Part shown: positions 10,500 to 23,279 of the stretch, one piece after another | Layout of the letters: the number at the start of each line of letters is the position of its first letter | Position numbering within the stretch: position 1 is the first letter of the stretch | Assembly: GCA_021186555.1 (NCBI GenBank) | Contig: JAJKFL010000005.1 | Coordinates: 24,306,635-24,370,634, forward strand | Length of the DNA: 64,000 nt | Source of the DNA: Reticulitermes speratus | Lineage: Eukaryota; Arthropoda; Insecta; Blattodea; Rhinotermitidae | Direction of reading: 5' to 3' | Position numbers and translations under genes: made by a program | The notes under the pieces: model-generated | Told to the model about the DNA's origin: nothing | The model's database searches: none | The model's input: the letters and a program-made list of their open reading frames with translations, nothing else

Positions 10500-11925
10500 C
10501 AAATGGCGTAATATTCACAGTAAACTCAAATTTCACATGCATACGTTCGTTACGTGATTTAGGGGTGAAACATGCGGGCGAAGAGATGCTCGGACATGAC
10601 CTCCCTATGGCACACATATTCAGTGTGTGTTGTAACATGCATGGTTGTTGTGTTCTACATTTTACAAATGCGAAGCAGTTGTTGTGTCTAAGGTTCAAGA
10701 AAGCAAAGCATCCTCGTGTCTCGAATCGGAATCAGAAACTTCGCAATACGCCCACAAAGTCAATTACACATATTCCTCCAGTTAAATGAGATTATCGCAG
10801 TTCCTCCCTACCAACCCTGCAAACTTCTGCAACTTTACAAAGGCAGGGAACAAAGCCAGTGGTTGCATTAGCAAATTCAGAGATCCAAGGAACAAAACTG
10901 CAGGAACGCCACAGGCATGGAAATGGGAAGTTCGAACAGTGACAAGTTTCGTCCTTCCCAGACTACCATTTTACACAATTTGTCTTCTTGCGAACAAATG
11001 ATATACCACATGAAATGCAGAAAGACATTGATATAGCAAGCATATATAATGTAGGACAAAACTTCAAGTTGTCGTTTAGGATTTTTACTTTCATTCTTAC
11101 ATTCCTCCTTCTGTCCTTCTCGTTTTCTTTTCTTCATCCTTCCCATCATTATTTTCGTCATATGTCACATTCTCATCTTTCTACCGCTTCTCTGTTTCAT
11201 TTTTTTCTTTTCGTCTCCATTTCTCTTCTTCTATCATCAAATTTTTGTTTTCAATCTACTTCTCCAATTCATACTTAGCAGTTTCTTTAAGCCAGTTTTT
11301 CTCTTCCTTTCCGAGTCACTTTCTATTGCTTCTTCTGAAAGGCCTACAATTTTTGAGAATTATCTACATATGTGATTGTAGAGATGATCAGGCTTTCTTT
11401 TATAAACACACGTCCATTTGTAAAAGAATTTCAATAGTAACCAGACTGGAAGCAGCAATAAATACCAACTAGACTGTAACGTTTTATAAACGACACGATT
11501 TCTTTTTGTTGAAGTAAAAACAAATATCGGTAGTAACAACCATTCAGATTGTTTGTTTTTGATTTACATCGTTTTGGCGGTAATGAACTCGAACTGTTTC
11601 AGTATACGTTCTTTGATGTGCCCGAACTCAAAACAAAATTAAATCAACATTACAAAACAATAATCAGCCTGTTTATAACGTGCTTCGTCACTTCCTTCAT
11701 GACATCGTGTCATCCGCAAAAGTAACTGAAGCGATATTTTGAATTTTGAAAATAAACTTACATGGGTAGAAATGTCTATGGATTATTCTAAATAGCTGCC
11801 CACACATTCGTCTGCGGGAAGTGAGTAAATTTATAAAAGATTATGGAAGTCAGTTTAGCGGCCTAAACTTGGAAATGGTTTCCTCTGAACAGAATTATTT
11901 TCATTTAGTCATGATTTTATATGAT
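10500..11925. other. Unrecognised DNA with a pyrimidine-rich tract
   Basis: A TTC/TC-rich plus strand spans about 11085-11345. ORFs there read as low-complexity Ser/Phe/Leu. No gene seen. Confidence 0.4.
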
Positions 11926-11929
11926 TTAG

Positions 11930-12075
11930 GTGTATCACATGTCATAATATGATATAAGATGTGGTATAACATGACGAGCTACGATATTATATGATATATA
12001 CTATGATTTAGATTGATATGCTATGATATTGTTTGACATTATATATATAATAATACTCGTATGATATGTATGATA
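11930..12075. repeat. Cryptically simple ATGATAT-rich tract
   Basis: Words such as ATGATAT, TATGATAT and ATATGATA recur irregularly over about 140 bases, the look of a decayed simple repeat. Confidence 0.6.
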
Positions 12076-12079
12076 CATG

Positions 12080-13490
12080 ATTAATAATTAAAGTATTCAT
12101 TTGCTGAGTCTTAAGTAAACACATTACAACGACTTTATATACTCCCTGTATAATCCCAGCAACCAACAGCGTCTTAAGTAATATACTTACACAAAGAAAC
12201 ACAACAAAGTGAATGGGACAGGAAAGAATGGAGAAAGCCTGAACATAAATAAACGAATAAAGATACATATATCATTTCACATTACTGAATTCGAAAATCA
12301 CGTCCCCCTGCTTGAACTACAATATTCATTAAACCAAAATATTTCTTCTGGTCCCCATGTTGTAATTTTTCCCATTCTTAAAACATTACCTTAATAAACG
12401 TTGTATTTATATTTACGAAGGGCTAGCACTAAAACACAATGCTACAGACACACATGCAATGGCGCTAGTGTTGTTCTTGCCTCAGAAATTCTACTGCATC
12501 AGGTTGCTGAAACGTATCAGAAATGGAAGTTCTGGATTATTGTCAAACGAGTTTAATAAAAATCAGTTAATTAATTAGTCTTTTTAACAGCCCTACTCAT
12601 ATCTGTGTTAGAATCAAAGGACGGGCATGGCAGGCGGACAGATAAAAAACAAATTATTGCTAGGGTAACAAAGCCAGAAATACACATGTCTCTTCAGACC
12701 ACTAAAAACATAATGATGTGACTATGATTATTCCGTTTCAAATTTGTGACACTAAAATAGGGTACATTAGGGTAATTAGGGTATATATTAAAAGTATAGA
12801 CCCTTAATATTTCAATTCAGTTTAATGGAATAAATTACGTTATGTGTATGTTCTACTCTATGAAAAAAACATGGGACAAAGTAATAACAATTTTGTTAAT
12901 AAAAAACATTTTACATCCCATTCCACGTCACGGGGCTCCGTGGCCATTGGCTAAGTGATAAATGTTCCATTTATCGAAAAATTTATTTTCATATGTATTA
13001 ATTATTTATTCATTACAGGGAACGGTATTCTAAAGGAAATTATTTACACTAATTAATTTAATGGGCCTACTAATTGCATTTATTTACGTAAACAAACTGC
13101 GTTCAAATTGCAGCGACAAAAAAATGAAATAATTTATGCATTCCATAAAATGCCAGGTACAAATATCATCCTGTGTTATATCAACTTAAAATTATAATCC
13201 TAAACAAAAACACAGACATATGTCCTATTAATGTATCGACATACTTTAACGGAACTCAGTAACTAAGACTATACAGCGTCGACTGAAAGTATTATTAGTG
13301 AATGAGTGGAGAAGGAGGTGCAGGAAAGGAGTCGTGGGCTAACTGGAATTGGTAACACGGAATTTGCCTGAAGCGGCTATAGAAAACCAGGCAATACCCC
13401 TTGAGAGCACGTCTCCAGGCCAAAATTTGTAATGTTGGTTACATGGCGTTCCTTTTGTTGACAGTAATGAACATTCTCTGTCCGTCATTA
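12080..13490. other. Unrecognised AT-rich DNA
   Basis: Nothing recognisable. Confidence 0.4.
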
Positions 13491-13493
13491 ACA

Positions 13494-14468
<975 letters not shown>

Positions 14469-14469
14469 C

Positions 14470-15320
14470 ACTGGGGCATGACATCGCAATTTCGGAACCT
14501 AATCTCAAACTTTCTTCCCCAGAATTTCCGGTCTAATGCCCTATTTTCCATCCCATGATTCCTGGCAGTTCTCTGACATCTCTGGTCACCGCGTAGGCCT
14601 ATATCCACTTGTCCTTTGTCTTCCCTGTTGGTAGACTACTATATACTTTAATCTAACATTACTCTTCTATCGAAGAACTTCGAGCAGTTTCTTTCTTTCA
14701 GGTGCTTCGACCAATATTTTGATACATGTCTCATCTCTCCTCATATTTTCCACATTCTCTTTCTATAACAAGGCATTTTCTTTCTGAGCAGCGTGACTAT
14801 CAGATGATACAGAAGAAACTACTTGCTACCACAGAATTAAACAACCTAAGTTCCAAGTATACCGATTTTATAATAAAACTGTAATGGGGCATTAAAACGT
14901 ATCCCACATGCAATGAACGGAACTAGTCAAGTTTCTCCACCAAACTCCCCGTTTACTTTATGTTTCATCACAAAGTGTAGTAAGTTTAAGGCACATGCTC
15001 GTGTGGTTTTCCATCCATTGCAAGGTTCACCATTCTTAAACGTAAATAATGTTATCGCCGTAATTAATAGAAGCTATAATATGCAGTTTTAAATTTTATG
15101 ACAGTGTGGCTAATGAGGGCCTTATTCCATTAATAAAACAGCAGCGTGTAATCAGGGGAGGGGCGGTGAGATTTGAGATCTGCAGGATGTCAGTAGCGGT
15201 GGTGAAATGATAAGAACATCCTCGCATAAGCTAGACAATTACTACAGACGGAGCAGACACGTGTCAACTCTTCTTATTCGAATATTTATGTCATTTATAA
15301 TCCAATGATATTCCGCAAAA
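14470..15320. other. Unrecognised DNA
   Basis: Nothing recognisable between the trinucleotide array and the 53-bp minisatellite. Confidence 0.4.
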
Positions 15321-15322
15321 TG

Positions 15323-15798
15323 TTCCGACAATTTTCTCTATTTCGATTCATGGGGATCCCAACAAATCCTTTTCGTTCCGACAATTTTCTCTATTTCGAT
15401 TCATGGGGATCCCAACAAATCCTTTTCGTTCCGACAATTTTCTCTATTTCGATTCATGGGGATCCCAACAAATCCCTTTCGTTCCGACAATTTTCTCTAT
15501 TTCGATTCATGGGGATCCCAACAAATCCCTTTCGTTCCGATAATTTTCTCTATTTCGATTCATGGGGATCCCAACAAATCCTTTTCGTTCCGACAATTTT
15601 CTCTATTTCGATTCATGGAGATCCCAACAAATCCGTTTCGTTCCGACAGTTTTCTCTATTTCGATTCATGGGGATCCCAACAAATCCTTTTCGTTCCGAC
15701 AATTTTCTCTATTTCGATTCATGGGGATCCCAACAAATCCCTTTCGTTCCGACAATTTTCTCTATTTCGATTCATGGGGATCCCAACAAATCCCTTTC
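15323..15798. repeat. 53-bp minisatellite, nine copies
   Basis: The unit runs TTCCGACAATTTTCTCTATT, then TCGATTCATGGGGATCCCAA and CAAATCCTTTTCG. The TGGGGATCC words start at 15351 and every 53 bases after it to 15775. Copies are nearly identical; the sixth has TGGAGATCC and CCGTTTCG with GACAGTTTT, the fifth starts GATAATTTT. Each copy carries a GGATCC (lost in the sixth). Because 53 is not a multiple of 3, the unit is read in all three plus frames and none contains a stop. That explains ORFs of 213, 167 and 79 codons here. I do not regard them as a gene. Confidence 0.97.
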
Positions 15799-15799
15799 T

Positions 15800-16255
15800 A
15801 AATCATTCGCTATTATCAGTATTATCATCAGTATTATCATTATTGTTTCAGTATCTCAAACGTCGCCGTTTATTGACTACCACTCCTCCTTCGTATTCGG
15901 TAAGTCAAGGTTCAAACAAAATTTCCAGTTCATCATTCAGTACTAACGCTGCCATATGACTGAACTCGTCGATACATGAACCGAGAAACAGGAATATTCA
16001 GGATCCTCTACAGTAGTGGTGATTATTAACAGCGTTGGCCTTACATTTTTTCCCCCAATTTCATCATGCACATCCGCCCGACCACTCGACGCTCTATAGA
16101 ACCGGCAGTAAAATGCATCTTCAAGTAACAAACGACATGAACTGTGAGGCATTAGGCTCAATTATCTATTGAGAAAGACATTAGACTATTAATAGCAGTA
16201 CCGTCGTCAGAAGCCCGCGATTAGGCCTATCTACAATAATAATATTCTTATTCAC
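15800..16255. other. Unrecognised DNA
   Basis: A short TTATCA/GTATTA-rich tract at 15811-15845; nothing else recognisable. Confidence 0.4.
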
Positions 16256-16261
16256 TACTCG

Positions 16262-16576
16262 ACATGTTTCGATTTAATATTAATCATCCTCAGGGGTACA
16301 CAATTTGGAAGTGAACACACAACACTTGACCAACAGATGCACTCTTATTATACGTTTTTGTATTTACAATACAGTCGCTGTGAACTAGTCCGATATGTTT
16401 CGATCCCTTGTTGGGACCGTCATTAATTATAAATTGCACATTACAAACTAACAATATAGGTAATATTAAAAGTACATAATGTACAAAGGTTAAAGCTGTA
16501 GGCTATCTCTCTGTATTGTAAATACAAAAACGTGTAATAAGAGTGCATCTGTTGGTCAAATGTTATGTGTTCAAAT
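16262..16576. mobile_element. Inverted-repeat element with hammerhead-like cores
   Basis: 16312-16374 and 16511-16573 are near-perfect inverted repeats of about 63 bases (arm words CAACAGATGCACTCTTATTA and its complement) around a 136-base spacer. Two minus-strand hammerhead-like cores lie inside or beside it. At 16266-16293 the order is CTGAGGA, T, GATT...AATC, GAAACATGTC. At 16397-16424 it is TGACGG, TCCC, AACAA, GGGA, TCGAAACATAT. Here the inverted arms lie between or beyond the cores, unlike the other foldbacks. Confidence 0.6.
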
Positions 16577-16579
16577 GAC

Positions 16580-17020
16580 AATGCATGGCATGAATAGTAT
16601 AAAATTTGAAAGTGATTTTTAAACCTTGCACGACGTAATCAGATGGGTTGTATTAACAAGATCGATTTCACGCTTAAGTAAACTGTATCGTGTAATAGAT
16701 CTTATTAGTTAAAGACGATATATTTATATTTAAAATATTACAATAATTGCGTGATTTTTATGCAAATGTTACCTCTTAATTGATATAAAACATTCTCGTA
16801 ACACTAAACGCAGTTAAAACAGATTAGGTCTGTGTTAAGCTCGGCCCTCTGGCCTCTCTCCTTGAGCTCCAGTGGTCTATATTCCAGAGCCCGGTTTGGT
16901 ATTCGAGTGTCTTTCTTCTGTACAGGACTGTGCATCTTTCCTTAGTTTATTTGGCGACACTGTTAGTGTCTATACCATACAGCATCGGCAGGACAGTGTA
17001 ACGACAAAATTATCCCAGTG
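16580..17020. other. Unrecognised AT-rich DNA
   Basis: Nothing recognisable; the 77-codon ORF at 16872 runs into the SINE at 17025. Confidence 0.4.
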
Positions 17021-17024
17021 CGTA

Positions 17025-17285
17025 ATTAAACACCACGCCATAAAGGCATACGAAAGTACAGGTGTAGCTCCACACATTTCTCATCTTGGCACTAGATGGA
17101 GGTGAGAGGTCAACTTCACAACCCGGCCACTTTATTCCAGAAGACGGTCCCTATGATACTTGTTGGATAGGAGACTGGGCCGAGAGTCGGTCTGAATACT
17201 AAGCAGAACAGAATAATCTGTTTCAGTCGGCCGTCTAGACCACAGCCTAATCACTACACTGACTGAGCTATCACTGTTCCCGTAA
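17025..17285 (-). mobile_element. SINE family D copy, minus strand
   Basis: Order: CACGCCATAAAGGCATACG, GTAGCTCCACA, GGCACTAGATGGAGGTGAG, CAACCCGGCCACTTTATTCC, then GGAGACTGGGCCGAGAGTCGGTCTG split by changes, ending in a tRNA-like head complement (CTAATCACTACACTGACTGAGC). Head at the right end, so minus strand. Confidence 0.7.
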
Positions 17286-17289
17286 GTCT

Positions 17290-18550
17290 GTACGTACGCA
17301 GCCACCTATTTTCGTAATATTCGTTTCGTGGCAGATCAATAGCCTCTTCCAAAGCGGGTTCTCCAGAGAGTACGATATAGTGCTTCTTCTTTAAAATTCC
17401 AGGGCCATTTATTTTCCTTGAGGTCATCTAGTAGCTGCTCACTAATAATTAAAACACTTTTACGATGTATCCATTTAGCTGATCTACACGTAGACTATTT
17501 ATCGAATACCCTAAGGAAGGTCGTAGGTGATAATTTGTACTACTACCAGTGTTTCGGTGTGTTGGGCATTTTAATGGTGGTAAATAACTATGACTCACTG
17601 TAATATTTCAATGTTTGTTTTGCTGCGATGCTGGGTATTCTCATTTCTCGTGATAGCAACACTTGTTTACAACATTCAGAGTGTCCGTTAGTTTATTTCA
17701 CTTCGCCTACATGACTTCCAGTGATCCCTCAATTTAAAAATGGCAAGATGCAACACCAGCCACTCTATCTCCAACAAACAGCCACAAGGGTTCTGAAATC
17801 CGCGGCGTATGTCGAACAAAGAGTTGTTGCAAAATATGATCCAAACCGTCACAATAGAACACAGCAGGAAGTAGAGCAATGGACACAACATTCAGGATTT
17901 CAATGGTCGAAACAGAGGTCTTGATTGTTCCAGCTAATATGAAGCATTAAATACGCCACGACTAGATCTGTTCAGTGCTTTGTGTTTATGCGGACAGTTA
18001 TCCTGTGTTACGTGTAATTAGTTCCAACAGGATGAACAGGAAACAAAGACATACTAACGACACACGAGGGATGTAACCCACAATCACTCCGTGCGTGTCT
18101 GGGTGCATGCGTAAGCGCGCGTGTGGGTGTGTGTGTGTGTGTGTTTTTGCTAAAACAGAACGTCTAAACGTTGCATGCAGCAGTTTCGCTAAAGCCGCAT
18201 CTGTAAACATTATTATGTAATTAGTCTAAGCGTAGCATTGTCTGGACTTCTGTCAGTTCGTAGTACGATTCCACGGACACCAAATTAAAATCTCAGATAT
18301 TTAAGATCAAATCAAAAGATGGTGGCAATAAATGACAGTACAAAGCATATTTACAGTTGGAATTGTAATGGTGAATTATAAAGAATAACATGGCATCATA
18401 GCTTATTCTAGCAAGCTACGTGTCCTTGCAGTAGATAAAGGGGACCGTGTCCAATATTGTAAATGTTTAGTATGCTTTTAAAAAACAAAATAAAATTAAA
18501 CTCACATCAAATAATATAAAGAGAACAGTAATGTTCTCCACTTAAAGCTA
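17290..18550. other. Unrecognised DNA with a short (GT)n
   Basis: A GT run lies at about 18120-18144. No gene or repeat family recognised. Confidence 0.4.
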
Positions 18551-18557
18551 TCTCTAA

Positions 18558-19375
18558 AATATTATTATTGTTATTATCATCATCATATCACCACCACCAC
18601 CCTTACACAGGGTACTGAAAATTCTGTACCTGGAACAAATCATGTCTCTAGGGTACATTACGTTGCAGATTTCTCTTGTTACAATATATGCTACATGTAA
18701 CGATATTTCCCGTGATAAACGTTTTGTACTTTACATTAGTACTTTCCAAAGTATGTGTTCAGCGTCCCGTATGGATGTTTTCTGTAGTTCCTTGATGTCT
18801 TGTTTTCCAAATATGTATATCAGATATTTTCTGAATGATTCTGAGATAGTTCCAGTTGCTCCTGTTATTACTGGTATCACTTTTGTTTTTACATTCTATA
18901 TAAATTGTAATTCTTTTGCAAGCTCTTCATATTTTAAAATCTTTTTGGCTTCTTTCTTGATCACATTTATATTTCCTGAAATTGCAACATCGATTAACAC
19001 ACATGCTCCTTTTTCATTATCACGGGTAATGATGCCCGGTTATTGTTAGGGATGGTTCTGTCGGTTTGCACTTGTTGATTCCGCAATATGGTTACCTAAC
19101 CCTCATGACTTGTTTATACTAATTTTGGTTACATGCTCATACCAGTGTTTCTTGACTAATTTTACCCACATTTCCTTGCACACACTTTGTCATGTCGCTT
19201 TATATACCGTTCTTTTGCCAACATTGGGCGCACTGATATAATGTGATCCATTGTCTCCTTAAATCGTCGACAGAGTCTGCATCTACTGTCTGTTCCTGTT
19301 GGTAATATTTCTGTTGCATGATAGTTTGTTTTTAACGCCAGATCTTGTGTTGCTGTTATTTCACTTTCAGTTCAC
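18558..19375 (-). pseudogene. Non-LTR retrotransposon (LINE) ORF2, C-terminal part, decayed
   Basis: Read on the minus strand from about 19375, the translation carries ITATQDLALKTNYHA, a zinc-knuckle-like SRCRLC, ETMDHIIS, ERYIKRHDKVCA, then after a frameshift KHWYEHV, QTDRTIP, LIDVAISG, NVIKKEAKKILKYEELAKEL, an in-frame stop, VIPVITGATGTISESF, KELQKTS and HILWKVLM with a natural stop at 18731-18733. This is the conserved C-terminal region of a LINE reverse-transcriptase ORF common in invertebrates, which follows the RT domain and has a CCHC-like motif. The RT and endonuclease parts are absent (5' truncation). The 3' end reaches a simple repeat (ATT, ATC and ACC runs, 18558-18605), which may be its tail. 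Stops and frameshifts make it dead. A plus-strand 135-codon ORF over it is a shadow. Confidence 0.8.
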
Positions 19376-19482
19376 TTTCACTTCAGATCTCCCCTCAATA
19401 GCCACAGGGACGTGTCTTCTTCACCCATAAGCTATCTATACTTCTAATATAGTATACTGCCCTTGCATTACCTTGCTTTCCC

Positions 19483-19486
<4 letters not shown>

Positions 19487-19515
<29 letters not shown>
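19487..19515. repeat. (TTA)n microsatellite
   Basis: A perfect TAT/TTA run of about 28 bases; a GGC/GGT-rich patch follows at 19530-19595. Confidence 0.95.
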
Positions 19516-19599
19516 TTCGTGATGTTTGTGGCAGCGGCGGTGGGGACGGCAGTGATAACGGCGGCGGCGGTAGTGGTATTATTAGTGATGGTGGTTTCA

Positions 19600-20160
19600 G
19601 TGCTCTTAATACGAAAGTTCCCTCAAGGGCTATAATGTATACGAGTGGACGAATGGAATGCTTATGTATACATACCGTACCAGCAGAGAGAATTCGTGAA
19701 ATCTGTCCGTTTGCACACAATTACTCTAAAGAGGGATCAGGGGGAGTGTATTAAAATAAATATGAAAAAATAGAGTATTAAAATTTGGACATCAGGCTTG
19801 GGATAAAGGCCAAAACAGGGTTCTTGTAAACACGAAAAGCAGGAAATTTCGTGACCAGGTGAAAGGTTACTAGCTTCCCAAAATGGACTCTGTTCCACAG
19901 GGTCAGTATCACAAGCAGTATCTGCATTGTTGATTAGATCCGTCAAAATTAAATATTTAAGACTTATCTGCAGGAAAAAACGCCATGACCAATGGGCACA
20001 ACATGCTATATACAACAGCACAGAAGGTTTCTGGAAAATAAGTACACTTAAAACTATGTGTGAGAGTCAGTTAAATTCACTCAAGTAGAGAAAAAAGGCG
20101 ACTTCATTTTATATTAGACGATTATAAAATTGTAGCTGAAAATTTAGATTGATGTGTTCT
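19600..20160. other. Unrecognised DNA
   Basis: Nothing recognisable. Confidence 0.4.
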
Positions 20161-20164
20161 GCCT

Positions 20165-20300
20165 TAAGATGCCGTGTATTCAGGTAGGCCGGAGGAACAC
20201 ACTACCCTCCACATTCAGGATACAAGTTGGAGGCGGCACGTTCCTCTGAAACGTTGGTTACCACGAAACAAGCTACACTGGGTTATAACTTGGAAAACCA
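20165..20300 (+). repeat. Dispersed GAAACGTTGG repeat, extended copy
   Basis: TTAAGATGCCGTGTATTCAG at 20165 matches the start of the copy at 58377 (TTAAGACGCCGTGTATTATG). It is followed by CAAGTTGGAGGCGGCACGTT, CCTCTGAAACGTTGGTTACC and GGGTTATAAC. The stem GGAGG/CCTCT survives but CTGANGA is lost. The shared start shows the repeat unit extends well upstream of the hammerhead-like core. Confidence 0.6.
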
Positions 20301-21680
20301 CAATATGAGAGACAGTGTCGTTTTATAAAGCTTCTTTACCGATTTTATTTATTTTCAGGAGTATTCACAAATGCCATCGGCATGTCTTTGCCCTGTGCAC
20401 TTTATAGCTCCTTCGCAGGAGGCAGAGAAATGCACTGTCTCTTACTCAAGAGGTAGCAGTTGACCTGCATAACTTGGGTAGAGCTCGCGTAACACGCCAG
20501 ACCCTGGTCCGGGGAAATCATGTACTGTATATACTCTCAAAACCATGTGGTTCTCTCCCTCTCTCTCTCTCTCTCTCTGTCTGCATGATGTAGATTTTTT
20601 CGTTTATAACAAGCCTACGCCAAATTTATGCACAGCTCTAACCACATAAAACATTACAGAAAATAACTGTATTATCTCATACGCACACAACACGTCTGCT
20701 TTTCAGCCCAATGTATTTTTAACTGGAACACATCGGTTACTGGTCATAAACAAGGGACGGTCGCCTTTCCCCAGCGCAAACCACTACCAAGGTCAACTGC
20801 AGACTCCGCAGTCAGGATCTCTAGCTTCGCCACAGGTCCGCAAGTAATAAACTGAAAAATGTTCCACGATTTTTCATGAAAGTTTGATATTGGGAAGTTT
20901 TTCTAAAATTGATCAAATTATTCCGTCTCAATCAAAATCTAACAACAATAAAGTACACTTGCCAAAAAGACTAACACACTTTTCTACGCTTATGGGAGCT
21001 TAACTCTGAACACTCATCGACGCAAAACATATTTCAAACAAAAGTCACAGGAAAACACAAAATACCGATACGTATTTTTCCCCGACAGATCTACAGCTCT
21101 TCCACGGATTATATAAAGTTTCTAGACACGGAAGAGTAAACGAACCGGAAATACAAGGACGTGTAAATTGCCTAACTTGTTCTTTCCGTAATTCACGTGG
21201 CATTACTCGGTCACATGCACAAGGTATATATACATCGCTGTTACACTGCGTAAAGAACAGGCATGAGAAGCGACACCTGAGAAAATGCAGTGAAACCTGC
21301 CTATAACGAGACAGCAAGGGAACGAATTTTTTTCCGTTGCAGTTAGGTTCCGTTTCATACAGGTACTTAAAGTCGGGATCCTCGGAATTCCAGATTCTCG
21401 GGACTGTAAAGGTTTTCCGCTAAAGACAGGTTTCCGTTATGTACACGTTCTGGTTAAAATAGGTTTCAATGCACCTGAAAGAACAGTGCACCAGTTATGA
21501 GTGTGTGTAATTGCTATCCCAAAGCATCCACAATCTGCTAACTCCTCTGCACCCCCATTATCCAAATAATGTTTCTTTTTTAGATAAATACACAGTTCAT
21601 TTATACTCTACGGTCTCAACATGAAAAAATCTTCCCATTTACTTAATTCATTTCCTTGTACCAGAAAACGAGGCTGTCAA
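20300..21680. other. Unrecognised DNA with a short (CT)n
   Basis: A CT run at about 20556-20578. The rest holds nothing recognisable. Confidence 0.4.
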
Positions 21681-21687
21681 GGGAATT

Positions 21688-21845
21688 AGTCGCCAGTCTA
21701 TGTCCCCGGAGGCCCAGGTACGATAACAGGCCACTCCACGTGGGATTTCTAGTGGATAAAGTGGCACTGGGACAGGTTTTCCTCCGAGTGTATTGGTTTT
21801 CTCCTGTCAGTATCATTCCACCAATACTGCATACTCATTAATCTA
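21688..21845 (+). mobile_element. SINE family A fragment
   Basis: Matches the intact copy at 61551 from within its tRNA head: CCACGTGGGATTTCTAGTGG, ATAAAGTGGCACTGGGACAG, GTTTTCCTCCGAGTG, TTGGTTTTCTCCTGTCAGTA, CATTCCACCAATACTGCATA. Box B is destroyed and the 3' half is missing. Confidence 0.75.
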
Positions 21846-21849
21846 TTAC

Positions 21850-23075
21850 TGACACTGCAGAAACTTAGCATTCGAGAGCGTGGTTACATAACACACTTAA
21901 AGAAAGACAATGTCGGCTTAGAACACGAGTGAACAAGGCTGGAAATGGTTTAATTCGTGAGGTACTACATAGACTTTTATCAAGGCGTTCTTTACTTTCA
22001 AAATGTCATACAGTTTCACGGTACACGCGTAAGTACAATTTCATTACTCCCCTAAGGAAAATACTGCCTCCTCTGATCTGATTTTCACGAAACTCAAAAG
22101 TACTCAACAAGATAATGTTGAGATCTCTTTTACCGAATTTCATCCAAATCAGGCAGAATATGGAAAATACAGACAGAAATGCTTCTACGCCCTTCAGTAA
22201 AGCGTGACTTTCACTGTGCCAACTTTCATAAAAGTCACAGTCTAATACATTTCTGTGGACATCTACTGTACGGCGTTTCATTCAAATCTGAAGAAAAGTA
22301 TAGCAGATAAAAGAAAAATTTCACACGACTCTGAGTAAGGTACAGCTTTTACTGACCCGGTTTGCACGACACTCATAAACAGTTAATGGTATCACGTCCA
22401 GATGTACTATACCGAACTTCACTCAAGCTCAAGACGGTACGGCAGAAATTTACTTTCGCCCTTACGCAAAGCATGACTGTCACGGCCGATTTTCACGAAA
22501 CTCAAGCTGGTTCTCAAACTATATACACAGAACTCCTACATCGAACTGTATAAAATCCAGACAAAAGGTTTAATCCCTGATACTAGGTTACGGACAGAAG
22601 GACATGTTCTTTATATAAGGCTTTCTTTTTTTTTTACATCGTAACTAACGCCAAAAGGTGTAATCAGTACTGACGCAGAGAAGGCTTCTTTACTCGCTTT
22701 TAAAACGCTCGCAGAGGCATAAAAAACGTAAGCCAACTCACCCAGCATTTCTGAAGATTACATTCACACAAATTGATTTAATTTTTTTGGAAAGAGACGC
22801 AACAAGCACAAAAGCAAATTATTTTATGTTGTACTATTTCAACATAAATAAATCATGCTGCTCGCCTAGCCTCATTCCTTGTATCTGAAAATGACAATTT
22901 CAGATTGAAACAAGAGTAAAATGTGTAATCATTACCGAGAAATATAAAATTTCCATACAAATTCCTTGCAGTCTTTTGTAAGGATTTCTACTATAAAATT
23001 TAATCAAAAGCCACCCCGAGGTTAGTACCTTTATACGCAACCGCATCTAAAATTTTTCTAATCTACATGCGAATG
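21850..23075. other. Unrecognised DNA with imperfect internal duplication
   Basis: The stretch around 22188-22240 (CGCCCTTCAGTAAAGCGTGAC) resembles 22458-22512 (CGCCCTTACGCAAAGCATGAC), each followed by GATTTTCACGAAACTC-like sequence; that phrase also occurs at 22080-22095. The phrases resemble 3' parts of non-LTR elements with CCAAATTTCATGAAAATC-type ends, but I cannot place them firmly. The minus-strand ORF at 22006-22281 is unrecognised. Confidence 0.4.
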
Positions 23076-23079
23076 TACT

Positions 23080-23265
23080 TTTACGCCCTTTCGAAATGTA
23101 TGCTTCTGCTACACACACACACAAACAAACACACACACACGCGCACAGAGAGAGAGAAATTTCTCATATCAAATTTCATTAAAATCCGTCCAGCTCTCGA
23201 ATTAAAACATGAGGACGGAGGAAAGGAAGGATGGACGGACACGCTCTGTCGTGTATACGTAACGT
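23080..23265 (+). repeat. Possible LINE 3' end with embedded (CA)n
   Basis: TCAAATTTCATTAAAATCCG followed by TCCAGC and GGACGG...ATGGACGGACACGC is the pattern of arthropod LINE 3' ends (AAATTTCATGAAAATCGGTCC then GACGGACAGAC, in two parts). A CA-rich tract lies at 23112-23147. Similar endings occur at 55160 and 56090. Confidence 0.45.
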
Positions 23266-23279
23266 TTATATAGCACATG

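Noticed and set aside
15323..15798. CRISPR array
   Set aside because: Units are directly adjacent with no unique spacers, and the DNA is eukaryotic.
15305..15959. 213-, 167- and 79-codon ORFs as a repetitive protein gene
   Set aside because: All three come from reading one 53-bp tandem repeat in three frames; there is no start context, no flanking exon and no conserved composition.
18642..19049. 135-codon plus-strand ORF as a membrane protein
   Set aside because: Shadow of the minus-strand LINE ORF2 relic, whose motifs are clear.
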